A stretch of DNA of 64,000 nucleotides from Hippopus hippopus (GCA_946811185.2 OX328104.1:51568505-51632504); one strand, 5' to 3'. Shown: positions 33,236-45,794, numbered from the stretch's first letter. A program made the numbers and translations. Notes: a model not told the origin generated them from the sequence alone.

Positions 33236-36200
33236 ATGCCTAAGAAATTTAAAGGAGAGAATACCAAAGCTGTGCAAGCAAGGGAAAGGAAGGAAGCGCA
33301 GAAACAAGAGCAGTTTGAGAAGAAACAAAAAGCAATTGATGATGCTTATTGGGCTGATGATGATAAACATGTACAAAGGAAGCAGCAAAGAAAGGTATTT
33401 TATAGCATTGTTTAACTCTTTACCCAAGGGCAAAATTTTAGACATGTCTGAATTCGCAGATGACAAACACAGCTCAAAAACGGAAATTTGTCTTTGAAGC
33501 TGTAGAAAAAACATCTAGACAACAAATGAAGTGTGGCTCAAATGATTGGACTTGTCTTTAATATGGTAGAAAACATTGTTGGAAAAGGAGAAAATACTAG
33601 TTACCAGGCTGTGCATTTTCTCCTTTACCCACAGTGTTTTCAAAAAGCTTCTTCCCAAGGGTTGTTAAAACCCGGGATTGTTTGGTAGAGCTTTAACCCC
33701 TAAAACTGATATATATAGATATTATAGCAATGTTTATTTTGTAATAAAGGCCACAGGCCTACAATTATGCAAACTATAGTTTGAAATGTTGAGTGTCATA
33801 TGGATTAACATACATAAACCATGTAAATATTTATAGAGAAAATGACGGCAAAAAGTGTAATTTATGTTAAGTTTCTATTTCTGATAAAACTGATGATCTA
33901 CTTTTAAAGGCTTCTAACAGGAATATTGACTATGACATGAATCTGTAATCTGCTTGTACAAATTAGCCATGTTTTGTGAAGAGGAGAGTTCAAAATGTCT
34001 GCAAAAAGTAGTAATCCATGTCAGCCTGCGCAGTCTGCACAGGTTGACATGAATCAAAACTTTTTGCTATTAAGTATTTGTACATTTTCTGCATGCCCAA
34101 GGACTAACTCATGATTTAGTTTGCTATAAGTCAAAACAGATTTTAACCCTTTACCACACAATCCCGACTTTTAACGACCCTGAGGAAGGTGGCTTATGAA
34201 AAAATTGTGGGAAAAGGAGAAAATGCTGGTAACCAGCATTTTCTCCTTTTCCCACAATTTTTTCTATCCTTCCCAAAACAAATTTCAGTTTTTGAGTCAC
34301 ATTTATTTTTTTCATCTGCATATGCTTTCATACTGAACTGGTCTAAAATTTTGTCGTTTGGGAAAGAGTTAAAGAGCCATGACTGTGATTACTTGCTTGG
34401 TTTATTATATCACAGAGATGCATTAAACCCCCTTTTGCTAGAGTATGGCCCAAATAGAGGAAATCGATATCTCCAGTCACCAGACTCTACTAGATTAACC
34501 CTTTACCAAACAGTCCCTGGTTTTCACGACCCTGAGGAAGAAGCCTTTTGAAAACATTGTGGGAAAATGCTGGTAACCAGCATTTTCTCCTTTTCCCACA
34601 ATGTTTTCTACCATACCCAAGACAAACTTCAATTTTTGAGTCACATTAATTTTGTTGTCTGCAAATGCTTTTAATTTAGACTAGTCTAAAATTTGTCGTT
34701 TGGTAAAGAGTTAATGCAACTCTAAGGCCATTTTACATCTCATAAGGTTTTTGATGCTTGCTTCTTGTTTGCCCACATGAATCTTTTCTTCAAAACCAAG
34801 GGTCCTGGATAAAAAGAATGCCATATAAGAGTTGAGCTACAAGTGGATTTCAGATTTATTTCCCTCTACAGGAAGACAAGGAAAAAAAGAGACTTGATCA
34901 GTTGGAGAGGAAGAAAGAACTTGCTATGTTGGCAGATGAGGAAATGGATTCTCTTAAGGGAGCCAAAACTAAAGCACAGCCCACAAAAGTATCCAGGGCA
35001 GAGATTGAAGCCCTAAAAGAACAGGAAAGAGAACTTGCAGCTGCAGGTTATGAAGTTTTTATGTTTTTTAAAGCTGAACTTGGCATAGATTGAGTAGTTG
35101 GGAGCTTTTAGAGTTGGTTTACCCTTTACCACACAATCCTGAGTTTTAACGATCCTGAGAACAAAAGCTTTCGAAAACATTGTGGGAAAAGGAGAAAATG
35201 CAGGTAACCAGCATTTTCTTCTTTTCCCACAATGTTTTCTTACCTTTTACAGACAAATCCCATTACATGTACTTGTGCCACATTTACTTTGTACTTTGGA
35301 AATGCTTCCACTTTGGATCTTTCTAAAATTTTGTTGTGTGGTAAAGAGTTAAGGTTCCATGTTCATCCCTAAACAAATGATTTATCACTAAATTAAATAA
35401 GGTGGTAGCTGGCAAACTGTCAGCAAGGATGAAAGTAAGAAAAAACAATTGGATAGCCTGCTAAGGTATTTTTAGACTTCATTCCAGAGTTTCTTAAAGA
35501 TTTGTTGGAATGTCTCGCACACACATACAAAAAACCACTTTGACTGCATGGATTTGTATTTAAATCAGTATGATTATGTCGTAATGTGATTTCTTAAAAA
35601 AAAGACTGAGTGGCCAATTACAGACCAACATTCCTGTTATTCAAACGCCTAGAATTTCACCTGTTTACTCGATGTAATTGTGCCCGCCCGGGTGGCTCAG
35701 TGGTGAGCGTGTCGGACTCATGACCTGGTGGTTGTGAGTTCGATACCCGGTTGAGGCGAACTTTCTTTCCGGCGTATTTTCGCCTCTCACCTCTGCTGAA
35801 GCATGTGAGAAAAGTAGTCGGTGGCTTTGGAAAGAAAGTTGTGTTAGTACTGGTGTGAGAAAGCCAGGAAACATATGTGCGTCACCGACCGCCATGATAT
35901 GACCTTAGCTGTTAAAGTGGCGTTAAACCCCAATACAACCAACCAACCATCGATGTAATTGCAGTGCCTTTGTGGTTTCAGGGTTGTACAACAAACTTTG
36001 ACTTACAGTTAAAAACAAAAGAAAATGGAACTATGCCCCTTTAAATGCTTTCTTGAGCTATGTGCTGCACATAAATCAACGTTCATTTTCATGTAAATAA
36101 TTGTTAATATAACCTTTTTAAGCTAAAGAAAAAGAAGCCCAGAAAACACACACAGATATGCCTCTGGAAGAAAATGTGAACAGACTGGAAGCTGATGGAG

Positions 36201-37125
36201 AAGAGGCTAGAACAGTAGAAGATGCCATCTCTGTATTAAGGTGAGTTTTTACCCTTCAGAGACAAGCAATATTATTATTCCCTGCCAAATTTGGTGGGGA
36301 GGGGGGGGGGGGGGGGTTTGGGGGTTTATAGTTTTCGTGTTGTCCATCTGTCTGTCTGTCTGCCCATCCATCCATCCATCCGGACAGATATCTTCTAAGA
36401 TCTTTGATGAAAATTGGTGAAACTTCATGCATGTGTTCCTTACGATAAAATGATATCATTTTTTTTTCTTCTTTTTTTTTTTAGTTGATTCCGTGTCATG
36501 GAAAAAGGGGGATTGATGTATATTTCCATTATGGACTATTATCTCTTTAATTACTGGACAAAATTTTAGGAAACTTCGTACATATATTGTTTATCATAAG
36601 CCAAAGACAATCCTTATTTGTTTTTATTTAATGAAATGCCATGTCATGGAAAAGGGGGCTTAATGCATAATTTCGTTATGGAACAATAACAAAAAGGCCA
36701 CATGTATAATGCAAAACACAATACCTCTTATATGTTTCTATCAAAAAAGATCACACATGCATGTTCTGTGCCATTTTATCTTGATCTACAGCATTTAGAT
36801 CTATTTAGGTGGTCATTAGCAGCGAAAGAGTGAATTTTTAAGCGCTTCTGATATTTGAACTATTGATGTCTTCTTGATAATTTGGCTATATAACTATCTT
36901 TGTACATATATTTTCAGTGTAAATGAACAGCAATCAGACCGTCATCCTGAGAAACGAATGAAAGCAGCTTATCAAAAGTTTGAAGATGATAATTTACCAA
37001 GGTTGAAACAAGAAAACCCAAACATGAGACTCTCTCAGATAAAACAAATTCTGAAAAAAGACTGGATGAAAGCACCTGAGAACCCTTTGAACCAAAGGTT
37101 TCAGGCCTATAATTCTAAAAGATAG
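33236..37125 (+). CDS. CCDC124: Coiled-coil domain-containing protein 124, 4 coding exons, complete
   Basis: Ribosome-associated protein of the CCDC124/Lso2 family, known to bind idle 80S ribosomes and help translation recover. Coding exons: 33236-33394, 34872-35046, 36123-36240, 36918-37125, with GT-AG introns and matching phases, giving 660 nt and 219 aa (human 223). The N-terminus is the family hallmark MPKKFKGEN, followed by a lysine/glutamate-rich coiled coil with the conserved AYWADDDK segment at about residues 38-46. Exons 2-3 are charged helix. The last exon carries the conserved C-terminal block, with KRMKAAYQKFE, a LSQIKQILKKDW segment and a closing PENPLNQRF motif. The ATG is chosen because the family begins exactly there and the exon acceptor lies at 33202-33203. 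Introns hold MITEs and one SINE. Confidence 0.93.
33413..33695. mobile_element. TTAA-MITE family 1 (CCDC124 intron 1)
   Basis: TTAACTCTTTACC to GTAGAGCTTTAA, longer than usual because of an internal partial duplication of the GACAAA...GCTCAAA arm. Confidence 0.75.
33969..34453 (-). mobile_element. MITE family 2 split by a TTAA-MITE
   Basis: Left part 33969-34142, right part 34373-34453. The TTAA-MITE at 34143-34372 sits inside it at the TTAA that is intact in the copy at 23920. Confidence 0.85.
34143..34372. mobile_element. TTAA-MITE family 1, nested
   Basis: TTAACCCTTTACCACA to GGAAAGAGTTAA, inserted into the family 2 copy. It supports TTAA as the target. Confidence 0.9.
34495..34714. mobile_element. 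TTAA-MITE family 1 (CCDC124 intron 1)
   Basis: TTAACCCTTTACCA to TGGTAAAGAGTTAA. The left arm has lost the AAAGGAG part of the hairpin. Confidence 0.88.
35115..35352. mobile_element. TTAA-MITE family 1 (CCDC124 intron 2)
   Basis: TACCCTTTACCACA to TGGTAAAGAGTTAA with a well-kept hairpin. Confidence 0.85.
35681..35949 (+). mobile_element. tRNA-derived SINE, V/Meta-type, copy 2 (CCDC124 intron 2)
   Basis: Same family as 30959, full length, with a 12-bp target duplication TCGATGTAATTG (35669-35680, 35950-35961). Confidence 0.9.
36300..36380. repeat. Simple repeats: G run and (CTGT)n/(CATC)n
   Basis: Sixteen G at 36301-36316, then short CTGT and CATC arrays to about 36380, in CCDC124 intron 3. 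Confidence 0.8.
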
Positions 37126-37409
37126 TTGTTTAAATATTTTTCTTTTCCTCTTACCAGACAGCAAAATGTACCATCTCTTGTCCATATTGAAACATCTGCC
37201 GGCGACAAACTCATTGTGGCGCAAATGATGAGTTTTTTCTGTGAAAGAGTGGAAAGTTTTGTGAAAAAAGGAGAAAATATGGGTTACCAGCAATTGTCCT
37301 CTCCCTCTCAGTATTTTCAAAAGCTTTCTCAGGTCGTTGGAAATCATGGTTAATTGTTATAGAGTTAAAATTGTGTCTGATTTTTGAAAGTAATAATCAT
37401 AATTCCTTG

Positions 37410-37619
37410 TTAACCCTTTACCAACCAACAAAATCTTGGAATTGACTAAATTGAATTCATTTACAGACGACAATGTAAATGTGGTGCAAATGATGGATTT
37501 TGTCTTTGAATGGGTGGAAAATAGTGTGGAGACCAGCATTTTCTCCTTTTTGCACAATGTTTTCAGAATGCTTCTTCCTCAGGGTGGTGAAAACTCAGGA
37601 TTGTATGGTGAAGGGTTAA
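37410..37619. mobile_element. TTAA-MITE family 1
   Basis: TTAACCCTTTACCA to GAAGGGTTAA. Most of the left hairpin arm is deleted. Confidence 0.8.
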
Positions 37620-38139
37620 TACATGTACTTTGTTTTGGTAAACACTGTAGAGCAGGATCAAACACCAAATGTTATGATCTGATCTCGGATTTACAAACTC
37701 TACTGTAGTTTTGTTATTTGGTTTTTTTTATTGTCAGTCTGAAAATGTCCAATTTATTCTACTCTAGCTCTCGAAGGGTGTTTTTTTTTTCTTTCATAAG
37801 CTGTATTTGGATTGTTACAAAGAGGAGAAAGAACAATAACATCTATGGCAATGATGTATTGTGGAGGGGGGGGAAGAAAGAAAGAAAGAGAGCGGTATTT
37901 GTCTTATGGTCAACCCTTTACCATACAATCCAATGTTTTTTAACAACCCTAAAAAATAAGACTTGCATGCATTATGAAAAATGTAGAAAATGGTGATAAC
38001 CATTGCTGTGATTTCAGCCACATTCAGTTTGTTTTCCGCAGATGCTTCAGTATGGACTAGTCAAACATGTTGTGGCATGGTAAAGGGTAAGTGAAATTTG
38101 AGGAAAAGCATTATCACACAGTTATGCCCGAAAGGTATA

Positions 38140-38369
38140 TTAACTCTTTACCAGACAACAAAATTTTAGCCTTGTCCAAATTGAAAGCATTTGCAGACGA
38201 CAATTTCAGTGTCGCTCAAATGCTGCAATTTTTCTTTGATAGGTTAGAAAACATTGTGGGAAAAGGAGGAAATGCTGGTCACCAGCATTTTCTCCTTTTC
38301 CCACTATGTTTTCTAAAGCTTTCTTATTATGGGGTCGTTAAAACCCAGGATTGTGTGGTAAAGAGTTAA
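38140..38369. mobile_element. TTAA-MITE family 1
   Basis: TTAACTCTTTACCA to GTAAAGAGTTAA. Its right TTAA is also the left TTAA of the next element. Confidence 0.9.
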
Positions 38370-38574
38370 CTCTTACTGAATAAATAAAATTGCATCTTCT
38401 CAAAGGCTAAAAATACATTTCCTCTACAAGATCAAGAGACAGTTCGGTCATAATCTAGAATGTAGCAGTGGACAGTGTAGATCAGAGATCGGACTTCATG
38501 TTCTGTGCAGTCTGATCTTGATCTACACTGTCTACAAAAGCTTCTGGTGTCATCTACGTTATGGAAAGAGTTAA
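38366..38574. mobile_element. Hairpin MITE family 3, sharing TTAA with its neighbour
   Basis: TTAACTCTTACTG to GGAAAGAGTTAA with the AGTGTAGATCAGAGATC hairpin. A close relative lies at 45795-45993. Confidence 0.85.
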
Positions 38575-38750
38575 AATTGTGAGATGAAGGCCTAAAGTCC
38601 TTGTAATTGGAAATATTTAGCCTTTTTTTGAGTAAAGAAATTTTTGTGTATCACATATTTTTTTTTACAATATATCAAAAACACTAATTTGAGTGCAATT
38701 ATGTATTAATCACTGCACACTTCTCTTTTCTCCAATTGTCTGAAAGGGCC

Positions 38751-38978
38751 TTAACTCTTTACCAAATGACAAAATTTTAGACTTGTCCAAATTGAAAGCA
38801 TTTGCAGATGACAAAATAAACGTGACTCAAAAATTGAAACCTGACTTTAGAAGAGTAGAAAACATTGTGGGAAAAGGAGAAAATGCTGGTTACCAGCATT
38901 TTCTCCTTTCTCACAATGTTTTCAGAAGGCTTCTTCCTCTGGGTTGTAAAAACCAGGGATTGTTTAGTAAAGGGTTAA
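38751..38978. mobile_element. TTAA-MITE family 1
   Basis: TTAACTCTTTACCA to AAAGGGTTAA. Its right TTAA is shared with the next element. Confidence 0.88.
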
Positions 38979-39163
38979 CTTAAGTAGCTATTGCAGTCAG
39001 TGTAGATCAAGATCGAAGAATGAAAAATGTGCTGTTTGATCTATAGTCTACACTGTCCACTTTGCCGAGATATTCTGGATAAGAAAAAACTTAACACTGC
39101 AATTATTAGGGGTTATTTCTAGAATGAGAAATGTATGTTCTTATTTTGCATCTGAAGGGTTAA
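38975..39163. mobile_element. Hairpin MITE family 3, sharing TTAA with its neighbour
   Basis: TTAACTTAAGTAGC to CTGAAGGGTTAA with the hairpin partly decayed. Confidence 0.8.
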
Positions 39164-39397
39164 GATGGGAGTCATGTGACTGTACTTATATATTTATCAC
39201 GGCATACTTTTCTTTTCTGTATTTGTCTGTCACATATTGTGAGAGCAGTTGTCTCTGTGTGGAGTTTTTGAAGCCAGGAGATAATCTGGAAAATGTATTA
39301 GTGCTACTTACTGTTGTGAAAAAAAAAATGTTTTCATGAAGAAATTAATGAATAAAAACATGTTTACCTTGATTTTTGCAGATTTCTTTTCCCCAAT

Positions 39398-39594
39398 TGT
39401 TAAGCGTGACCCAAGGACCTTTTGCTAACAGAGTAGATCAAGATCAGACTGCACAAACGTGCAGTTTAATCTTGGATCTACACTGTCCGATAAGGAGGTA
39501 ACATTCCCCCAAATAATAACTTTGAAATAGCAACATTTCGATTTTTGCTATTGGCTTGAGTTTCATTTCACTTATTTCGCAGGATAAGGGTTAA
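39398..39594. mobile_element. Hairpin MITE family 3
   Basis: Hairpin at about 39423-39485 and end GCAGGATAAGGGTTAA. Confidence 0.8.
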
Positions 39595-39744
39595 ATTTTA
39601 CATTTAAATTTTAAATGTACAGTGTAATACTGTTTGTTTTGATTTCAGTTGAACTTTTACTCAACAACTCCAAGTTTCGAGAACACTAGGGAATAAAAGG
39701 CTTTGAAAACATTGTGGTAAAAAGAGACTAGAAATAGGTGTGTC

Positions 39745-41028
39745 AGAGACACGGATGCCCCCGCTAAATGGTATTGGTCACAGATATGTCATATGAGAGA
39801 ATCATTAGGTATTACAGAAAATTGTTGTTTTGGATAACAGCTTAGACAGGGTTAAGAAGGTTTGTTATATATATAGCCAAGCAGATAAAAGATTATTTAT
39901 ACCTGATAACAAAATTGAGGACTGATCCAAGTTGAAAGCAATATGCAGACAATAAATTATATGGTTTGTATTGCATGTGGTAGAAAACTTTGTGAGAAAA
40001 AGAAGAAAATGCTGGTTTTGAGCATTAACTTCTTTTTATTCAGCGTTTTCCTTCATCTTTCAACTGAGGGTTACTTATACTCAGGATTATGAAGATCTTA
40101 ACTTGAGGAATGAGAATGAGAAATATAGCAATAACAATTACTTTGTTGGACTTCCTCTATGACACCGGAACAAATTGGATCGAATATTATCACACTGGAC
40201 TATAGTTGAAGGGTAGGTTGCAGCCTCAATATTCTCTGGCATAGTTCTTTGGATGAGTCTTTTTAAAAACCAAAACTGTATCTTCATATCACAATTCTAC
40301 TGAGCAGGATGTAAAACTGGGTTGAACAGTCAATTTAAACATTTGACCTTCAACTGTGACCTTGACCTTGGGTGTATCGAAACAAACTTTTCGCATGACA
40401 CTAGTACTTGTTTAGGAGAACAAGTGTGCGAATTTTTTTTGAAATCCATTGATAAATGTAGAAGTTATGCTCTGGACAAGGTCAATTTAAACATTTGACC
40501 TTCAACTGTGACCTTGACCTTGGGCGTATCGAAACAAACTTTTCGCATGACACTAGTACTTGTTTAGGAGAACAAGTGTGCAAAGTCTTTTTGAAATCCA
40601 TTGATAAATGTAGAAGTTTTGCTCCGGACAAGGTCAATTTAAACATTTGACCTTCAACTGTGACTTTGACCTTGGGCGTATCGAAACAAACTTTTCGCAT
40701 GACACTAGTACTTGTTTAGGAGAACAAGTGTGCAAAGTTTTTTTGAAATCCATTGATAAATGTAGAAGTTATGCTCCGGACAAGGTCAATTTAAACATTT
40801 GACCTTCAACTGTGACTTTGACCTTGGGCGTATCGAAACAAACTTTTCGCATGACACTAGAACAAGTGTGCAAAATTATTTTGAAATCCATTGATAAATG
40901 TAGAAGTTATGCTCTGGACAAGAATGGGACACATACACTAACGCACACACGCACTAAGTCACTAACACACAGACGGACACAGGTAACTCTATATGCCCTT
41001 CTGCCATTTCATGGCGGGGGCATAAAAA
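39745..41028. mobile_element. Element with about 155-bp tandem repeats and ATGCCCCCG ends
   Basis: Left end carries GTGTCAGAGACACGGATGCC, right end GGCGGGGGCATAA, so ATGCCCCCG is inverted at the two ends. Between 40320 and 40920 about four units repeat every 150-157 bp (AATTTAAACATTTGACCTTC ... TTTTCGCATGACACTAG). A TTAA-MITE remnant lies at about 39890-40110. Confidence 0.65.
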
Positions 41029-41169
41029 CTCTGGTAACATTTTCTCCTTTTCCAACAATATACACCTTTTCAAATACAAATATCACTTTTTGAGACACAT
41101 CTAGCTTGCTGTCACCAAATGCTTTCAATATGGACTACTCTAAAATGTTGTCATTTGGTAAAAGATTAT

Positions 41170-41480
41170 CTAAATATCACATAGTTAGAGTCTTTTTATT
41201 TTGAATTTCCACAAGATGTGGTAGCAAACTGCATTGTTACATAATTTATAAACACTCCTCACAAAAAAGTGAAGTAAAAAGGATAATAATTTGCATACTT
41301 TTGATTGAACACTGTATCACAATCAGGGGCGGATCCAGGATTTCTTTCCAGGGGGGTCCGAAAAATCAACTAGATCATTATATATTCAAATTTGGTATTT
41401 CATAAAATATTTGTATTTTCTGTCAGTGTTCATACTGGTATAATATACTCGCACCCAAAAGAAACTAAGCACGTTTTAAG
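41170..41480. other. No gene or repeat recognised
   Basis: Includes an AGGGGCGGATCCAGGATTT stretch that resembles a common MITE end, without a partner end. Confidence 0.35.
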
Positions 41481-41549
41481 TTTGGATATCTATAGTTATC
41501 AGTCATAGGCATTTCATTTTTGTACCATGTGAAGCATGTGGATGTGTCA

Positions 41550-42310
41550 CTTTGTCAAACACTGGACACATCCGGTCAGTATCAGGTTAAATGTTTTGTA
41601 ACGTAACATCCCAAAACAGGCAAATCGCAAGATATGCCCATTCAACTCCTTGTCAAATGTGAAATCGGTCCGATGAACTCTCATTTCTTTCTTGCGAATC
41701 CAAGGAGTAAGAAAAACACAGCGACACAGGACGGTATAAGCAGGGACATTGTTCCGAGGCATCTTTGTCAATGTGTTCGGCCCATAAGACCAAGAGGGCC
41801 TTATGTTGGGGGCATACTCACTCGAAGTCATCGCGTTGCTCATCTGAACTGGACATGGCAACATTTGTGTTGGCAAGGGTGTCAGTGGAATGAAACTGTT
41901 TTCTCAGACAAAACCAGGTTCAATCTTAGTTACCATGGTGGTAGAGTGCAGGTGTTTAGGAGAGGCGAGCGATTTGCCAATGTCTGCATTGTTGAAAGAA
42001 ACAGGTTTGGCACGGGTAGTGTGATGATGGGGGAGAGGGATAAAGGGGAATAGGAAAAGCGTCCTGTTAATTGTGAATGGCAATCTCAGTGCTGCTGGGT
42101 ACATTAATCAGGTGTTGAGACCTGTAGCTATTCTATTCATCGCCAGCATGCTCCTGCCACATTGATGTATGACAATGCATGTCCGCATACGGCTCACATT
42201 AAGAGACAATATCTGAATGCAAATGGTGGTAACTTCTTGCCTTAGCCTGCAGTTCCCCAAGACCTGCAGGTCCGCTTGGAATAACATTCCTCTGCACGCC
42301 ATACAATGTT
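41550..42310 (+). pseudogene. Tc1/mariner transposase fossil
   Basis: The frame at 41634-42053 contains RGPYVGGILTRSHRVAHLNW, then FSDKTRFNL (first catalytic Asp) and VFRRGERFANVC, the core of Tc1-like DDE transposases. A stop ends it at 42051. After a frame change the second catalytic motif appears as YDNACPHTAH at about 42167-42196. The N-terminal helix-turn-helix region is decayed, the third acidic residue is not found, and I could not delimit the inverted repeats. Confidence 0.75.
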
Positions 42311-42429
42311 ACGTCGAAGCCATGAGACATATTGTACAGGTAATATGCCAAAATGGAGGTCATAAGGAAAGTGGAGAAAAATAACAAAATACACAAAACT
42401 CGTGATTTGGGAAGCACAAATTTTTAATC

Positions 42430-42940
42430 ATAACTTCTCCATTTTCAATAGTGTAACTAATTTACATATGGGGAAAAAAATCTGAAAGTGTTACAAAGGT
42501 GTATAAGATATGGGACCAGTATAAATAACATAGTTAAGCTTTCCTATTACCCTATTACCCAAGTGCTCATGAGCCAAACAGGAGAGAAACAGGGGAAAAA
42601 AACATCCCATGGGAGTGCTACACACAAGTTGCTTTTACAAACATCAGACAAAATTTATGTGATGTTTTTGCTAAACACAGCCTTGAATTGTACTATCATT
42701 TGTTTTTTCAGCATTCATTGAAAATGTATAATTCATCCATTTGGTACCATTGGGCTGAACACAATGTTTCATTCAAAACGGCCAAAAATCATACTACCAT
42801 TTATTTTCTAATTTTGCTGTTAAACAAAACCCCTGTTGATTTTCCACTGCACTTACTATTTTTCATCTGCAGAGACTTGAGAAAAGGGATTGCTTCTTAT
42901 AATTGAGACAGGATACAATACTCTCAACTCTCCAGTTTAT
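42430..42940. other. No gene or repeat recognised
   Basis: AT-rich unrepeated sequence with short chance frames. Confidence 0.4.
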
Positions 42941-42944
42941 TACT

Positions 42945-43175
42945 TCATTTAAACTTTTTATAAAACAATTCTGAGTTTTAACAAATCTAAAAAGAAAAAA
43001 AAAATCCTATGAAAACATAATGGGAAAAGGAGAAAATGCTGGTAACCAGCATTTTCTCCTTTTCCCATGATGTTTACTTTTATCAAAAGACAAATTTTTG
43101 AGGCACAATTATTGTCTAATTGGTGAGTGCTTTCAAATAGGCCATGTCTAAAATTTTGTCTGGTAAACGATTAAA
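42945..43175. mobile_element. TTAA-MITE family 1
   Basis: Perfect hairpin core (GGGAAAAGGAGAAAATGCTG and its inverse) at about 43020-43070. The outer ends are decayed. Confidence 0.8.
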
Positions 43176-43644
43176 CTTATTTTTCCACACTCTAAAACTT
43201 TAAGCCTTTACCACATGACAAAACATTAAACATTTCCAAACCCAAAGCACTTGCAGACGACAAATGCGACTCAAATTGTGAAAGTTGTTGTTGATGGGAT
43301 AAAAAACCCAACATTTTTCTCCTTTTCCCACAATGTTTTCAAATGCCCATATTCCCAGGTTGTTAAAACTTGTGTTAGTAAATCAATCTAAATGACTGCT
43401 ACCTGCAATACCCTGTTAGAACTGAAGCCATGGTGTGGATCCTTCCAAAGGTTTTACCACCGCACTCATCAGCCTGGTCTATCATTTGTTAGTAATATGA
43501 TTATTTTCTACTTTTTTTCTTTTTCAGAAAATTAAAATGTGAAATACTGTGTAGTGTTGAGGAAAGCTTGTATACAGTGGAGCTTTACAAAGTTGTGTAT
43601 TGGAAGTACAATGTATATTATATATTGTGTTACTTCAGATTCCA

Positions 43645-44164
43645 ACCCTTTACCACACAATGCCAAGTTTTGACGACTCTGAAAAAGAGGCCTTTTGAAA
43701 ACATTGTGGAAAAAAGAGAAAATGCTGGTAACCAGCATTTCTCCTTTTTCCACAATATTTTTGAACCTATCAGAAACGAATTCTGTCATTTCAGCCAACA
43801 AATGCTTTCAATTTAGACAAGTCCAAATATTTGTCATGTGGTAAAGATTTAATTATCTTATTTACCAGTAATATCAATAGCTAGATATGGTCTGCTTTTG
43901 TCATATTGATAACAAAAAATTACATTTATTGGCATATTTACCCTTTATCACACAACAAAATTTTAGATCAGTCCAATTTGAAAGCATTTGCAGATGACAA
44001 ATGTGTCTCAACTGTTGAGATTTATCTTTGAAAGAATATATGACAAAGTGGCAATTGGGGAAAAAAAAAAACTGGTTAACAGCATTTTCTCGTTTTGCCA
44101 CAATGTTTTCAAAAGCCCTTTCCTTCAGGGTCGATAAAACTTGGGATTGTGTGGTAAAGGATTA
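43645..44164. mobile_element. Two TTAA-MITE family 1 copies
   Basis: Opposite orientations, about 43645-43852 and 43941-44164, each with core hairpin and GGTAAAG-type ends. Confidence 0.75.
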
Positions 44165-44165
44165 A

Positions 44166-44560
44166 GTCAAAACAATTATAGAAAATAAATAAATTTCAAT
44201 TTCACTGTTGACATAACAGAAAATATTTCCTTCAAGGTACTCATAATACATTCTAAGGGGATTAACACATTTTAACATTCCTTGAACATCTGCCTAAAAA
44301 TTCTCTCCCAACATCTAATTATAAATTTTTCAAAAGAGCTGTCAGAAAAATAAATATAACATGAATGAAGATTAGAATTCCAATTTCATAACATTTTGTA
44401 CCGTGTATGTATTTTTTTCATTTTCTATTCTTTCTCTCTAATATATCCAAAGCCTTAAAAGAACATAAGAATTGTGGTAGGAATATCAACTTTATTTGGA
44501 TATTGTATCAAAATATCAAAAGAACTCTTTCACCACTACAAAAACACCTTTCTCTTTCTT
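44166..44560. other. No gene or repeat recognised
   Basis: AT-rich unrepeated sequence. Confidence 0.4.
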
Positions 44561-44774
44561 AACCTTTTACCACAGTCCCAAGAAAAAAAAATTGACCCGA
44601 ACAAAATAAGCTTTTGAAAACATTGTGAAAAAGGGAGAAAATGCCAGTAACAAGCATTTTCTTCTTTTCCCACAACTTTTTCTTTACTTTTAAAGCTGAA
44701 ATTCATGTTTTGAGTAACATCTAATTTGTCGTCTGCAACTGCTTTCAATTTGGAAGAGTCTAAAATGTTCTGGT

Positions 44775-45222
44775 CTGGTACAGAGGTATTTCTTTAAGAA
44801 TTAAGACATCGGTTTATCTAGAATTCTGACAAAATTTAAGAACATGCATATTTCTCACAAACGGATGTATTATTTCAACAATTTGAGCAAAAGAAGGCAA
44901 AATACAGTTGTTGAATATGTATACAAATAACATTATGTACAAATGACATAAGGGTATGTAGAACTCTTTTATTATAAAACTACAACATGCTGACCACATA
45001 TACAATATGTAATAGTTAATGAACACTACATGCAATAAATAAATGCCTTTTTTCTGTATTGCATCATTGTAAAAGGTTCACTTAACATAAATAATTACTT
45101 TTTTTAAAAGAAAAAAAATTATCTTTCACATGCTTTTCTTTAGAATATGAGATGTACTCTCAGACAGGTTGTTAATTTACATTTGATTTCCTGATCATAT
45201 TGTTACTGGCATATTTAAATCT
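44775..45222. other. No gene or repeat recognised
   Basis: Very AT-rich, with only short minus-strand frames and no splice-bounded coding signal. Confidence 0.4.
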
Positions 45223-45223
45223 G

Positions 45224-45453
45224 AGCCATCCTCTGGCAAAATGGAGCTTAATGCATTTCCGTGATGCATTAATCTATAACATCCAGTTTGTCTCATCACT
45301 AAATGAATCTATAGGTAGAATGGTCCTTGGACATGCAGAAAATTTACAAAGAGCAAACAGTATCGACCCATGTCAGCATGCACGTTTCGCGCAGGCTGAC
45401 ATGGGTGGATACTTTTTTCCAAATGTATTAAGCTCCCTTTTCAAAGGGCATGG
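45224..45453 (+). mobile_element. MITE family 2
   Basis: CCTCTGGCAAAATGGAGC to AAAGGGCATGGC with the central GTCAGC...GCTGAC palindrome. Confidence 0.85.
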
Positions 45454-45794
45454 CTCATTTATAATTGAAATGATCCTAACAATATTGCTAAAACGTAAGT
45501 TCACAGAGTATTTCCCCTATCGTAATCAAAAATGAAGGGGAAATATATAATAGAAACCGAAATAGTGTAACAATACACATAAACAGTATTCTAACATCTG
45601 CTTCTTTTTTTTTTCTGGAAAACAGGTAATCTTTTTATTTTCAAAATTGACAGGGGAAAAAAAAAATGAAAATGACACAGGTAAACAAGACAACATCCAA
45701 GACAACAAATATATTTATACACATGTAGAGAACAAAAAGAATGATGGAGATCTGGATTCAATTGTTTTCCCAAGTATAGCACACAGTCATGTCA

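Noticed and set aside
40482..41093. Frames in the 155-bp tandem region
   Set aside because: Repetitive noncoding array; the frames repeat with the unit.
41470..41560. Left inverted repeat of the Tc1-like fossil
   Set aside because: No matching inverted sequence found downstream, so the ends were left open.
43391..43493. Possible exon reading NDCYLQYPVRTEAMVW
   Set aside because: A short open stretch without clear acceptor or partner exons, and no family recognised.
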